Shown piece after piece: positions 17,266 through 26,463 of a stretch of 53,481 nt of DNA (positions are counted from its first letter, which is position 1; every line of letters begins with the position of its first letter). The notes below the pieces were generated by a model, which saw only the letters and a list, made by a program, of their open reading frames with translations, searched no databases and had not been told where the DNA came from. The stretch is from Leptotrichia sp. oral taxon 879 str. F0557 (lineage in GTDB: Bacteria > Fusobacteriota > Fusobacteriia > Fusobacteriales > Leptotrichiaceae): positions 119,810-173,290 of the forward strand of contig NZ_KI271291.1 in assembly GCF_000469385.1 (NCBI RefSeq), given 5' to 3'. The translations under genes and the position numbers were made by a program.

Positions 17266-18645
17266 ATGGAAAAATTTTTTAAATTTTTAAATTCAGACAG
17301 ATATCAATACACAGAAAGTGAGATTTATTTAAAAAATAATATGCAAAATGAAATTGCAACTTTTGATGTATTTTTGCGTACAAAAAAAGAAAATGACTAT
17401 GCTGTAGTATATGGGATATCTGATGTTCTTGAGCTTATCGAGATACTTAACGAAACTTCTTATGACGATAAGAAGAAATATTTGTCAAAAATATTTGATA
17501 ATTCTGATTTTATCGAATATATTGCGAATATGAAATTTACAGGTACGATAAAAGGGGTACGAGATGGAGAAATTGTATTTTCAAATGAGCCAATACTAAC
17601 GATTACTGCTCCACTTATACAAGGGAAAATCCTTGAAACGCCTATTTTGAATATTCTTCATTTTCAGACACTTGCGGCAACAGTCACTTCTAAAATTGTG
17701 CTAGCGGCTGAAGGAAGGGGAGTACTTTCATTTGGAACAAGAAGAACAGCTGGATTTGATGCAGCGATGACAATGACAAAAGCTAGCTATGTAGCTGGCT
17801 GCATATCTCACTCAAATCTTGCGGCAGAATATCTTTATGACTTGAAAAGCACAGGAACGATGACACATGGCTTTATTCAGACTTTTGGAATGGGAGAAAG
17901 TGCTGAATACACGGCTTTTGATGCTTTTATAAAAATGTATAGAAACAAAAATCAGGCTCTTATAATGCTAATTGATACTTATGACACTCTTGAGAGTGGA
18001 ATAATTAGTGCTGTGAAGGCATTTAAAGATAATGGCATAGATGATGAATACGAAGGAATGTATGGAATAAGGATAGATTCGGGAAATTTGGAGAAATTGT
18101 CAAAAGAATGTAGGAAAATACTGGATAAAAATGGACTTTACAAGGCGAAAATTGTATTAACGAGCGGACTTGACGACAAAAAAATAGCAAATCTAATAAA
18201 AAATCAGGCAGAAGTTGATGTATTTGGAGTAGGAGATGCCATAGCATTGCCAGAAAGAGAAATAAGCACTGTCTATAAAATGTCTAAAATTAATGAAAAT
18301 GATGTAATGAAAATTTCTGATGAAAGCGGAAAAACATCATTGCCAGGAAATAAGGAATTATATAAGGTTTATGAAAATCAGGATTTTTATGATGTTGTGG
18401 CATTAGAAGAAGAAAAATTGGCAAATATAGAGAATATACAAAAAATAACGATAAATTATATTGAAAATGGTAAAAAAATAGAAAAAAATTATGAGCTTTT
18501 AGATTTAAAAAAGGCAAAGGAATATTATGACAGCAATTTGATTTACTTAAAAAAAATTTATAGTGAAAAGCTGAAAACTAGAAGAGTAAAATTATCAGAA
18601 AAATTAGAAAAATTAAAAAATTTACTTTTTGAAACAAAAAAATAA
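17266..18645 (+). CDS. pncB: Nicotinate phosphoribosyltransferase
   Basis: A 459-residue enzyme that makes nicotinate mononucleotide from nicotinate and PRPP in NAD salvage. Family signatures are LSFGTRRTAGFDAAMTM, the phospho-His segment STGTMTHGFIQ, LIDTYDT, GIRIDSGN and VDVFGVGDAI. The last 60 residues are a Lys-rich helix. The gene stands alone between the eut terminator and cbiK. Besides NAD supply, its product is the ribose-phosphate donor used by CobT to activate the lower ligand of cobalamin, which would suit this location, though that link is inference. Confidence 0.92.
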   Translation: MEKFFKFLNSDRYQYTESEIYLKNNMQNEIATFDVFLRTKKENDYAVVYGISDVLELIEILNETSYDDKKKYLSKIFDNSDFIEYIANMKFTGTIKGVRDGEIVFSNEPILTITAPLIQGKILETPILNILHFQTLAATVTSKIVLAAEGRGVLSFGTRRTAGFDAAMTMTKASYVAGCISHSNLAAEYLYDLKSTGTMTHGFIQTFGMGESAEYTAFDAFIKMYRNKNQALIMLIDTYDTLESGIISAVKAFKDNGIDDEYEGMYGIRIDSGNLEKLSKECRKILDKNGLYKAKIVLTSGLDDKKIANLIKNQAEVDVFGVGDAIALPEREISTVYKMSKINENDVMKISDESGKTSLPGNKELYKVYENQDFYDVVALEEEKLANIENIQKITINYIENGKKIEKNYELLDLKKAKEYYDSNLIYLKKIYSEKLKTRRVKLSEKLEKLKNLLFETKK

Positions 18646-18920
18646 ACATTTATTATTAATTATAATTTAATTATAAAATATAAGAAAAACAAAGTTGTAT
18701 CAAAAATATGTTGATAAATAGAAGATTAGATGATGTATATAATTTTTTTTGATAAAACAAAAAATATTAAAATAATTTAAAAAAATAGTTGCAAAAAATG
18801 GAAAAAACTATTATAATACAAACAGAGACAAAAGATAGTTTGATAGTCAAATATAAAGGGCTAGTGAATTAGTTAGTAAAAAGTAAATAATTTTATAAAT
18901 TCAGATGGAAAGGAAGTGTT
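18646..18920 (+). promoter_or_regulatory. cbiK upstream region with a sigma-70 promoter
   Basis: TTGCAA (18789-18794), a 17-base spacer and TATAAT (18812-18817) form a strong promoter for cbiK. Downstream is a small hairpin TTTGA/TCAAA (near 18840-18852) and an AAAGGAAG ribosome-binding site. No B12 aptamer is seen in this leader. Confidence 0.8.
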
Positions 18921-19661
18921 ATGAGAAAGGCGATTTTAGTAACAAGTTTTGGTACATCGCATAAGGATACAAGAGAAAAATGCCTTGACTCGATTCAAAA
19001 AGAAGTGGAAGCAAAATATGGAACTGAAAATGTGGAAAGAGCCTACACTTCAGGAGTTATAAGACGAATAGTGGAAAGAAAAGAAGGAATCCACATATTT
19101 GATCAGGAGGAAGGGCTAGAAGCCTTAAAAAATAAAGGATATGATGAGATTATCACAATGTCTTTACATATTCTAGATGGAATTGAGTATTCAAAACTTA
19201 ATAACAAGTATGGAAAAATTTCAAAACCACTTTTAGCAACTGATGAAGACTTTAAAAAAGTTGTGAGCAATGAAGAATTTAACAATCTTGAAGGAAATGA
19301 TGCCATAGTATTTATGGGTCATGGATCCGAAAGTGCCGCAGACAGTACATATCAGCGACTTCAAGAAGAATATGTGAAGGCTGGAAAAGATAATATTTTT
19401 ATAGCGACTGTTGAAGGGGAAGTAACAATTGAAGATGTTATTCAAAGGTTAAAAGGGAGAGGCTTTAGAAAAATATTGTTAAAGCCATTTATGATAGTCG
19501 CAGGAGATCATGCAAAAAATGATATGGCTTCTGATGAGGACGATTCGTGGAAAACCGTTCTTGAGAATGAAGGATATGAAGTAACACCTTTATTAAAAGG
19601 AATGGGAGAATATCAGTTTATACGTAAAATGTTTATGGATAAATTAGAAGAAGTTTATTAA
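18921..19661 (+). CDS. cbiK: Sirohydrochlorin cobaltochelatase CbiK
   Basis: A 246-residue anaerobic cobalt chelatase that inserts Co2+ into sirohydrochlorin, the first committed step of cobalamin synthesis. Recognisable parts are AILVTSFGTSHKDTRE, MSLHILDGIEY with a metal-ligand His, VFMGHGSE, and KPFMIVAGDHAKNDMASDEDDSW. There is no signal peptide, so it acts in the cytoplasm. It has its own promoter and is followed by a B12 riboswitch belonging to the next operon. Confidence 0.95.
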   Translation: MRKAILVTSFGTSHKDTREKCLDSIQKEVEAKYGTENVERAYTSGVIRRIVERKEGIHIFDQEEGLEALKNKGYDEIITMSLHILDGIEYSKLNNKYGKISKPLLATDEDFKKVVSNEEFNNLEGNDAIVFMGHGSESAADSTYQRLQEEYVKAGKDNIFIATVEGEVTIEDVIQRLKGRGFRKILLKPFMIVAGDHAKNDMASDEDDSWKTVLENEGYEVTPLLKGMGEYQFIRKMFMDKLEEVY

Positions 19662-19696
19662 TATAGCAAAAGAATAATTTTAAATTTATAATTTTA

Positions 19697-19976
19697 TAGG
19701 TGTTGCATAAACTTAATAAGGAAACCAGTTAGAATCTGGTACAGCCACCTCTACTGTGATACTGACGAAAGTATTGAAAAACCACTGAAATATTATTATA
19801 TTTTGGGAAGGGTACGAGTAGGACGAAGTTAGTCAGGAGACTTGCCTATATTAAAAAATTATATTTTTCGGGAAGGGAAAAATTTAATATATAAAAACTG
19901 CTGTAAATCTGCATAAATACTATTCATCTGTTTTAATATATAAATTTTAGTTCAACTTTCTGAGTTGGATTTTTTT
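19697..19976 (+). ncRNA. Cobalamin riboswitch with terminator (controls ABC importer)
   Basis: The aptamer runs about 19697-19850. It has the AGGTGTT start, AATAAGGAAACCAGTTAGAATCTGG arms (in part), CAGCCACCTCTACTGTGA, ACCACTGAAA, GGGAAGGGTACGAGTAGGACGAAG and GTCAGGAGACTTGCC, all hallmarks of the B12 box. A TATAAT (19687-19692) lies just upstream. The expression platform ends in a terminator, CAACT/AGTTG (19953-19967) plus seven T. High cobalamin should shut off the downstream transport genes. Confidence 0.93.
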
Positions 19977-20111
19977 GTTTATGTAAAATTTTAAAAATAT
20001 AAAAAAATCTCTTTTAGTATAGGAATAATAAAATATAACTAATACTATGAGATAAATAAAATAGTCATATTTTTTGAAGGAGGAAGTGATAAGTATCACG
20101 AGTTTAGACCA

Positions 20112-21053
20112 ATGACGAAGAATAAAAAAATAGCAAAATATGCTACACAAATATTAATTGTACTTTTTGGAATAAGTTTTTTTACTTTCTGTCTTATGTA
20201 TATTTCACCGGGAGACCCTGCAAAAGTAATGCTAACAGAATGCGGACATATTCCGACGCCTGAACTTTTGGCTCAAACAAGGGCGGAACTTGGGCTTAAT
20301 CAGCCTTTTTATATTCAATACTGGAAATGGCTGTTTGGAGTACTGCAAGGAAACTTTGGAAAGTCATATTCATTAAGAATACCTGTAATTCAGAAAATTG
20401 CTCAGGCATTCATACCTACATTGTCATTATCTTTTCTGTCTCTTTTTATGATGTGTGCAATGTCGATACCGCTTGGAATACTTGCGGCAGTAAAAGAAAA
20501 TAAATGGCAAGATTATTTGATAAGAATGATAACATTTATGGGAATGTCTGTACCTAGTTTCTGGCTAGGGCTAGTATTTTTGAGTATTTTTGGAGTGCAA
20601 CTAGGATTGGTATCAGTTTCAGGCGGAAATGCTGATTTTGGTTCAATGATTTTACCTGCATTTACAATAGCGATAGCAATGTCAGCTAAGTATATACGTC
20701 AAATAAGACATATATTCCTTGAAGAACTTGGAAAAAGTTATGTGACAGGGGCTAGAATGAGAGGAATAAAAGAAAGAGATATTTTATGGAAACATGTACT
20801 TCCTAATGCAATGCTTCCAATAATAACATTGCTTGGACTTTCATTAGGAAGCCTTCTGGGAGGAACTGCAGTTGTAGAGATAGTTTATAACTGGCCAGGA
20901 ATGGGAAGAATGGCAGTAGCTGCTATAAAATCACAGGATTATCCATTAGTTCAATCTTATGTTCTTATAATTGCATTTTTATATTTACTAGTAAATATTA
21001 CAGTTGATATTTCATACAAATATTTGGATGCGAGAGTTGAGGAGGTAATTTAG
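20112..21053 (+). CDS. Nickel/peptide-type ABC transporter permease (NikB/DppB family)
   Basis: A 313-residue inner-membrane permease with about six segments. The opening (ILIVLFGISFFTFCLMYISPGDPAK) and the cytoplasmic coupling loop (ARMRGIKERDILWKHVLPNA) are typical of NikB/DppB. The ATG used here has a strong AGGAGG 26 bases upstream, unusually far, so the real initiation site may be a non-standard codon in between. It is the first gene after a B12 riboswitch, which favours a metal (cobalt or nickel) over peptides as substrate; this is inference. Confidence 0.85.
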   Translation: MTKNKKIAKYATQILIVLFGISFFTFCLMYISPGDPAKVMLTECGHIPTPELLAQTRAELGLNQPFYIQYWKWLFGVLQGNFGKSYSLRIPVIQKIAQAFIPTLSLSFLSLFMMCAMSIPLGILAAVKENKWQDYLIRMITFMGMSVPSFWLGLVFLSIFGVQLGLVSVSGGNADFGSMILPAFTIAIAMSAKYIRQIRHIFLEELGKSYVTGARMRGIKERDILWKHVLPNAMLPIITLLGLSLGSLLGGTAVVEIVYNWPGMGRMAVAAIKSQDYPLVQSYVLIIAFLYLLVNITVDISYKYLDARVEEVI

Positions 21054-21055
21054 AT

Positions 21056-21886
21056 TTGAATAAATTGAAAAAATTAAAATTTATAGGAAAAGATACTCAG
21101 TTGAAAATATTTTTGGTATTGGCTATTATTGTGGTATTAATGGCAATTTTTGCACCAGTTATAGTTCCAAAGGATCCTTTTAAACAATTAGGACCAAGTT
21201 TACAGAGGCCATCAAATCGGTTTATTTTTGGAACCGATCATCTTGGAAGAGATTTATTTTCAAGAATTATATATGGCTCAAGATATTCTATATTTATGAC
21301 TTTAACGTTAATGTTTGTAATATTTGCAGTAGGAACGATACTAGGAGTAATCGCAGGATATTTTGGTGGAGTTGTGGATACAGTCATAATGAGAATTGGA
21401 GATATGATGATTGCGTTTCCTGGACTTATTCTTGCTATAGCAATAGCAGGACTTTTGAATCCAAGTGTTAAAAATTCGATTATTGCAATAGCTGCAGTTA
21501 CTTGGACAAAATATGCAAGGCTTGCAAGAAGTATGGTACTGAAAATAAAGCAGGAACTTTATGTAGAAGCTGCAAAAATAACAGGAAGTAAGGATTATTC
21601 AATAATATTTAAATACATAATTCCAAATATTATTACAACAATGATAGTAACAGCAGTTTCGGATATGGGAACACTAATGCTGGAAATAGCTGCACTTTCA
21701 TTTTTAGGATTTGGGGCACAGCCACCAACTCCAGAATGGGGAGCAATGTTAAATGAAGGAAGATCAGCACTTAGTAGAGCACCGTGGGTAATGCTGTATC
21801 CGGGATTAGCAATAGTAGTAGTTGTAGTTATATTCAATATGCTGGGAGATTCAGTAAGAGATGTAGTTGATATAAAAAATGAGTAA
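21056..21886 (+). CDS. Nickel/peptide-type ABC transporter permease (NikC/DppC family)
   Basis: A 276-residue second permease of the importer with five to six membrane segments. It shows the N-terminal FGTDHLGRDLFSRIIYGSRYS motif and the coupling loop EAAKITGSKDYSIIFKYIIPN of the NikC/DppC family, and ends with the conserved LGDSVRDVVD. It starts with TTG, two bases after the upstream stop, with GAGGAGGT as ribosome-binding site. Confidence 0.88.
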   Translation: MNKLKKLKFIGKDTQLKIFLVLAIIVVLMAIFAPVIVPKDPFKQLGPSLQRPSNRFIFGTDHLGRDLFSRIIYGSRYSIFMTLTLMFVIFAVGTILGVIAGYFGGVVDTVIMRIGDMMIAFPGLILAIAIAGLLNPSVKNSIIAIAAVTWTKYARLARSMVLKIKQELYVEAAKITGSKDYSIIFKYIIPNIITTMIVTAVSDMGTLMLEIAALSFLGFGAQPPTPEWGAMLNEGRSALSRAPWVMLYPGLAIVVVVVIFNMLGDSVRDVVDIKNE

Positions 21887-21934
21887 TTTATAAAAAATAT
21901 GGTAATAAAAAATAAAATATATAGGGAGAAAAAA

Positions 21935-23500
21935 ATGTTAAAAAATCGTAAAAGTAAATTTTTAATTTTAATTTTAGCAGTATTGATGCTGCTTGTGGCA
22001 TGTGGGGGAAAAGGTAGTTCTACAAAAAGTAAAACTAATCCAGATGAACTTGTAGTTGGAGTAACTTCGTTTGCAGATACGCTTGAGCCTACAGATCAGT
22101 ATTTTAGCTGGGTTGTAACTCGTTATGGTGTTGGAGAGAACTTGACAATTTTTGATGAAAAAGGTAACTTGCAGCCATTGCTTGCTGAAAGCTGGAAATT
22201 AAGTAATGATAAATTAGAGTGGACTTTTAAAATAAGAGATGGAGTAACTTTCTCAAATGGACATCCATTGACAGCAGAGGCAGTAAAAAAATCAATAGAA
22301 AGAGTATTTGCTAAAAATAAAAGAGCAGAATCATTCTTTAAATATGCTTCAATAGAAGCCAATGGACAAGAATTGAAAATAAAAACAAAAGAGCCTGTAG
22401 CGATATTGCCTGAATCATTGGCAGATCCGTTGTTCTTAATAGTTGATACATCAGTTAATACAGATGAGTTTGCTCAAAAAGGACCAATATCAACAGGACC
22501 GTTTATTGTTCAAGAATTTAAGCCTGGTGAACAGACAGTTGTTGTAAGGAATGAAAAGTATTGGAATGGAAAAGCAAAATTGGCAAAAGTAACATTTAAA
22601 GATATAAATGATCAAAATACAAGAGCATTATCGTTAAAATCAGGAGAAATTGATGTAGCGTACAACTTGAAAGTTACTAATAAGGCTGATTTTGAAGGGG
22701 ATAAAAATATTGTAATAAATGAATTGAAATCACTTAGATCAACTTATGCCTTTATGAATCAAACTAAAGGACTTAAAGACAAAGTGTTAAGAGAAGCAAT
22801 AATAAGAGGTGCAAATAGAGAAAACTATACACAAAACTTATTACAAGGTGGAGCAACTCCAGGAAAAGCACCAGTACCTCCGACATTGGACTTCGGATTT
22901 AATGAATTAAAGGATGAAAATGCTTATAATCGTGAAAGTGCTAAAAAATTGTTAGCAGATGCAGGTTATAAAGATGTGGATGGAGATGGATTTGTAGAAC
23001 GTCCTGATGGATCAAAAATTGACTTGAACTTTGTAATTTATACAAGTAGAGAAGAATTAGGAATTTATGCTCAGGCATTTCAGACAGATATGAAGGAAAT
23101 TGGAATCAAAGTAACATTAAAGCCTGTGAGTTATGAAACAGTTTTGAGTATGAGAGACGATTCAAACTTTGATATGTTAATTTGGAACGTACTTGCTGCA
23201 AATACTGGAGATCCTGAAAAATACTTGCATGAAAACTGGTACAGCAAAGCAGAAACAAACAAAACAGGTTATTCAAACCCTGAAGTTGATAAAATGCTTG
23301 ATGAATTATCAAAAGAATTTGACAAAGCTAAGAGAAAAGATCTTGTTGTAAAAATACAGCAGTTAATAATGAACGATGCGGCGACATTATTCTTTGGATA
23401 TGAAACTACATTCCTTTACAGCAACAAAGTGGTAACAGGGCTTAAAATGTATCCAATGGATTACTACTGGATAACAAAAGATGTAGCAAAAGCTAATTAA
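21935..23500 (+). CDS. Nickel/peptide-type ABC transporter substrate-binding lipoprotein
   Basis: About 521 residues. The lipoprotein signal ends in LLVACGG (lipobox Cys near residue 23), which anchors the protein at the membrane. The body is the SBP family 5 fold (LAESWKLSNDKLEWTFKIRDGVTFSNG, AVKKSIERVF, STGPFIVQEF). ATG 21935 is chosen over 21899 because AGGGAG lies just before it and the signal peptide then starts properly. Its ligand is unknown; the B12 riboswitch upstream suggests a metal complex or cobalamin precursor. Confidence 0.88.
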   Translation: MLKNRKSKFLILILAVLMLLVACGGKGSSTKSKTNPDELVVGVTSFADTLEPTDQYFSWVVTRYGVGENLTIFDEKGNLQPLLAESWKLSNDKLEWTFKIRDGVTFSNGHPLTAEAVKKSIERVFAKNKRAESFFKYASIEANGQELKIKTKEPVAILPESLADPLFLIVDTSVNTDEFAQKGPISTGPFIVQEFKPGEQTVVVRNEKYWNGKAKLAKVTFKDINDQNTRALSLKSGEIDVAYNLKVTNKADFEGDKNIVINELKSLRSTYAFMNQTKGLKDKVLREAIIRGANRENYTQNLLQGGATPGKAPVPPTLDFGFNELKDENAYNRESAKKLLADAGYKDVDGDGFVERPDGSKIDLNFVIYTSREELGIYAQAFQTDMKEIGIKVTLKPVSYETVLSMRDDSNFDMLIWNVLAANTGDPEKYLHENWYSKAETNKTGYSNPEVDKMLDELSKEFDKAKRKDLVVKIQQLIMNDAATLFFGYETTFLYSNKVVTGLKMYPMDYYWITKDVAKAN

Positions 23501-23509
23501 GGAGAATTT

Positions 23510-24295
23510 ATGTTGGAGATAAAAGATTTGACAATTCAGTATGGGGATAAACCTCCAGTAGTTGAAAATTTTTCTCTTTCATTGAAAAAAGGTGAAATAA
23601 TAACAATAGTTGGAGAAAGCGGTAGTGGAAAATCTACCGTTCTTTCTTCTATTTTGGGACTATTGCCAAATGGAGGAAAAATAATTTCAGGCGATATAAT
23701 TTATAATGGAGAGTCAATGCTAAATAAAAGCCTTAATCAATGGAGGGAACTGCGAGGGACTGAAATAACAATGATTTCACAGGATTCAGGAGGAACTCTT
23801 AATCCAATAAGAAAAATAGGAAAACAGTTTGTCGAATACATTCAGACACATTCCAAAATGTCAGCAAAAGAAGCTGAACAAAAAGCAGAAGATATGTTTT
23901 CCAAAGTAAACTTGCCAGATCCTGAAATCATTATGAAAAGCTACCCACACCAATTGTCAGGTGGAATGAAACAGCGTGTAGGAATAGCAATGGCACTAAC
24001 TTTCCATCCAAAAATTATTTTGGGAGATGAGCCTACAAGTGCGCTAGATGTAATAACGCAGGCTCAAATAGTGAAGGAAATAATGGATTTGAGAAAAAAA
24101 TTTGACACTTCTATCATAATGGTAACTCATAATCTGGGAGTCGCTGCATATATTTCGGATAAAATAATTGTTATGCAGAATGGAAAAATAGTTGATGCAG
24201 GTAATAAAAATGAAGTTATAGAAAATCCAAAAAGTGAATATACTAAAAAATTGCTAGAAGCTGTGCCTGAAATTGGAGGTGAAAGGCTTGTCTAA
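23510..24295 (+). CDS. ABC transporter ATP-binding protein (NikD/DppD family)
   Basis: A 261-residue ATPase of the importer. It has Walker A VGESGSGKSTV, the signature LSGGMKQRVGIAMAL, Walker B IILGDEPTSALD and the H-loop MVTHN. It follows the binding protein by nine bases with AAGGAG upstream of its ATG, and overlaps the next ATPase gene. Confidence 0.9.
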   Translation: MLEIKDLTIQYGDKPPVVENFSLSLKKGEIITIVGESGSGKSTVLSSILGLLPNGGKIISGDIIYNGESMLNKSLNQWRELRGTEITMISQDSGGTLNPIRKIGKQFVEYIQTHSKMSAKEAEQKAEDMFSKVNLPDPEIIMKSYPHQLSGGMKQRVGIAMALTFHPKIILGDEPTSALDVITQAQIVKEIMDLRKKFDTSIIMVTHNLGVAAYISDKIIVMQNGKIVDAGNKNEVIENPKSEYTKKLLEAVPEIGGERLV

Positions 24296-25091
24296 TATTA
24301 ATGATGTAATTCTTGAAACAAAAAACCTTACAAAAATTTATGAAAAATCAAATGATAAAAAAGTGGTGGCTTGTAACAACGTAAATTTAAAAATTCATAA
24401 AGGAAAAACTTTGGGAATTGTTGGAGAATCAGGATCAGGAAAAACAACACTTGTAAATATGCTTATGGACTTGGAAAAGCCGACTTCTGGAGAGGTTTTG
24501 TATCACGGAAGGGATATAAGCAAGTTTACAAAACAGGAAGTGTGGGAAAATAGACAAAATATTCAGATAGTCTTTCAAGATCCATGGTCAGCTTTTAATC
24601 CAAAAATGAACGTTATGCAAATCCTCACAGAACCATTAATGAACTACGGAAGACTAAAAAGATCGGAAAGAAAGCAAAAAGCTATAGAACTTCTTAAAAT
24701 GGTTGACTTGCCTGAAGAATTTGTAACAAAGTATCCACAAAATATGAGTGGTGGGCAAAGACAAAGGCTTGGAATCGCAAGAGCAATTTCGCTTGAGCCT
24801 GAGATACTTATATGTGACGAGGCAACTTCCGCACTTGATGTTTCCATTCAAAAAAACATAGTGGAACTTCTTGTAAAATTACAAAAAGAAAAAAACATAA
24901 CAATGATTTTTATATGCCATGACATTGCACTAATAGAGTCTTTTGCACACGAAATCGTAGTAATGTACCACGGAGATGTGGTGGAAGTAATAGAAGGTGG
25001 ACAAATTTCTGAAAAAGCAAAACATCCATACACAAAGTCGCTATTGAATGCAATTTTTCCTGTGCGTGGAGAAATGGTGGAAGTTAAGTAG
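24288..25091 (+). CDS. ABC transporter ATP-binding protein (NikE/DppF family)
   Basis: About 267 residues: the second ATPase of the transporter. Walker A is VGESGSGKTTLV, the signature is MSGGQRQRLGIARAI, and Walker B is ILICDEATSALD. The start is taken as the TTG at 24288 (LSNINDVILETKN), since GGAGGTG lies just before it. This overlaps the previous gene by eight bases. It is the last gene of the riboswitch-controlled operon. Confidence 0.88.
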   Translation: MSNINDVILETKNLTKIYEKSNDKKVVACNNVNLKIHKGKTLGIVGESGSGKTTLVNMLMDLEKPTSGEVLYHGRDISKFTKQEVWENRQNIQIVFQDPWSAFNPKMNVMQILTEPLMNYGRLKRSERKQKAIELLKMVDLPEEFVTKYPQNMSGGQRQRLGIARAISLEPEILICDEATSALDVSIQKNIVELLVKLQKEKNITMIFICHDIALIESFAHEIVVMYHGDVVEVIEGGQISEKAKHPYTKSLLNAIFPVRGEMVEVK

Positions 25092-25179
25092 GTTTCTGTT
25101 ATTTATATAACAAAAGTTTTATTTCTTATAATTTTTATGCTATAATTGTTATATATATTTATGTATAGGGGTGATAAAA

Positions 25180-25434
25180 ATGAGTAAAACAACTTATGCA
25201 TTTAAATTAGACGATGATTTAAAATTTGATTTGGAAAATGTATGCGAAGAATTGGGAATAACACTACCTGTTTTTTTTACAATGGCAGCCAAAAAATTGG
25301 TTAGAGAGAGAAAACTGGAAATTGACTTGTCAGAAAAAGATGATTATTTCTACAGTGAAGAAAATATTACAAGACTTCTAAAAGCAAAGGAACAAATTGA
25401 AAAAACTGGTGGAACAGTTCACGAGGTGCTGTAA
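25180..25434 (+). CDS. RelB/DinJ-family antitoxin
   Basis: An 84-residue ribbon-helix-helix antitoxin of the RelB/DinJ family (TTYAFKLDDDLKFDLENVCEELGITLPVFFTMAAKKLV), with a C-terminal acidic toxin-binding tail. ATG 25180 follows AGGGGTGATAAAA; an in-frame GTG at 25171 is inside that site. It lies one base out of phase with the toxin (TAATG overlap), and RelB-type proteins autorepress their promoter. A TATAAT near 25141 is the likely -10 box. Confidence 0.88.
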   Translation: MSKTTYAFKLDDDLKFDLENVCEELGITLPVFFTMAAKKLVRERKLEIDLSEKDDYFYSEENITRLLKAKEQIEKTGGTVHEVL

Positions 25435-25697
25435 TGGTAAAAAGATGGTCTGATGAAGCATGGGAAGATTTTCTTTTTTGGCAGAAGAATGATAAGAAAG
25501 TTTTTAAAAAAATATTAGAACTTATAAAAGACATTGATAGAAATGGATATGCTGGTATCGGAAAACCTGAAGGCTTGAAGCATGAACTGTCTGGCTACTG
25601 GAGCAGGAGAATTAATGAAGGAAATAGAATTGTTTATAAAATAGAAAATGGTGAAATCTGGTTTTTGCAATGCGGTTCTCATTATAAGAAAAAATAA
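25434..25697 (+). CDS. YoeB/Txe-family toxin (mRNA interferase)
   Basis: An 87-residue RelE-superfamily ribosome-dependent endoribonuclease of the YoeB/Txe branch. The sequence WSDEAWEDFLFWQKNDKK, GKPEGLKHELSGYWSRRINEGNRIVYKI and the terminal CGSHY are family hallmarks, with the catalytic Glu, Arg and His present, so it looks active. It overlaps the antitoxin stop and ends just before a strong terminator, making a self-contained two-gene module. Confidence 0.9.
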   Translation: MVKRWSDEAWEDFLFWQKNDKKVFKKILELIKDIDRNGYAGIGKPEGLKHELSGYWSRRINEGNRIVYKIENGEIWFLQCGSHYKKK

Positions 25698-25700
25698 AAA

Positions 25701-25727
25701 GGGTGGAAAAATTTTCTACCTTTTTTT
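25701..25727 (+). terminator. Terminator of the toxin-antitoxin pair
   Basis: GGGTGGAAAA pairs with TTTTCTACC, followed by seven T (25721-25727). Confidence 0.85.
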
Positions 25728-25741
25728 GAGTTTGGTTTAAA

Positions 25742-25896
25742 TAAGTTTCATTAAATTATTAAATATTTTTGACAAGTATTTTTTGATTGAGTGTGTCACA
25801 GTAACACGACGAAATTTAAAAATATATGAGGAATTTTTTAAGAAGAAATTGGATTTTGAGCAACTTGGATTTATAAAAAAAATATTAAAATATTAG
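25742..25896 (+). pseudogene. Coding remnant upstream of the orphan gene
   Basis: A stop-to-stop frame of about 50 codons. Its latter part reads like real protein (TVTRRNLKIYEEFFKKKLDF, then EQLGFIKKILKY) and ends at TAG 25894-25896, 12 bases before the next gene. No clear start with a ribosome-binding site exists. It looks like the C-terminal scrap of a degraded gene. The family is not recognised. Confidence 0.35.
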
Positions 25897-25908
25897 GAGA
25901 TAGTCAAA

Positions 25909-26463
25909 ATGAAAATAAAATTACGATTACAATCAGAAGACCCTGATGAGTTTGAATTAGATTTAATGGAATGTTTTAGTAGTGTTCCAGTTATTATAGG
26001 TGATAAAATGTTTTTAAGAACTTATACTACGGTTTTAGATACATTGGATAGCACATACAATCAATTACCTGAAACTTTAAAAAAAATGTTAGATCAGCAT
26101 CAAACTAGAAGTTTTTATTTAAAGTCTTCTTTATTAACAATAACAGGATTAACAGCATACAGTATAGATATAGGATTTAATAAATCAAAAGATGCATTTC
26201 GTGCAGCGAAAATTTTTGATGCCTTTAATAAAGAAAGAGGTTACACTATGATACTGTGTAATTGCTTTTTTCCATCAGGAAGTATGGTGATATATTTTCA
26301 AGCTTTAGGAGATATTTTTTTAGAATTTGACTTAGAGGATGTTTTTTTTCTAAAAGATTCTAAAGATTTTTATAAAATTTCAGATTTAGAATATAAAGAA
26401 AGAGACAAGATAAATAATCAAGATTATAATGAAATTACAGCAATTATACGTGGTAAAAAGTAA
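25909..26463 (+). CDS. Hypothetical protein, unknown family
   Basis: 184 residues with no signal peptide, membrane segment or motif I recognise. It has mixed alpha/beta character (KIKLRLQSEDPDEFELDLME, TVLDTLDSTYNQLPETLKKML, KDAFRAAKIFDAFNKERGY). AGGAG precedes the ATG at normal spacing and the frame is clean, so it is probably a real gene. It sits between a toxin-antitoxin pair and a gene remnant in an accessory patch; an immunity or defence-accessory role is possible but unsupported. Confidence 0.6.
   Translation: MKIKLRLQSEDPDEFELDLMECFSSVPVIIGDKMFLRTYTTVLDTLDSTYNQLPETLKKMLDQHQTRSFYLKSSLLTITGLTAYSIDIGFNKSKDAFRAAKIFDAFNKERGYTMILCNCFFPSGSMVIYFQALGDIFLEFDLEDVFFLKDSKDFYKISDLEYKERDKINNQDYNEITAIIRGKK

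Noticed and set aside
20112-25091. Simple oligopeptide transporter
   Set aside because: Sequence alone allows it, but the cobalamin riboswitch directly upstream makes a metal or corrinoid substrate more likely, so no peptide function was assigned.
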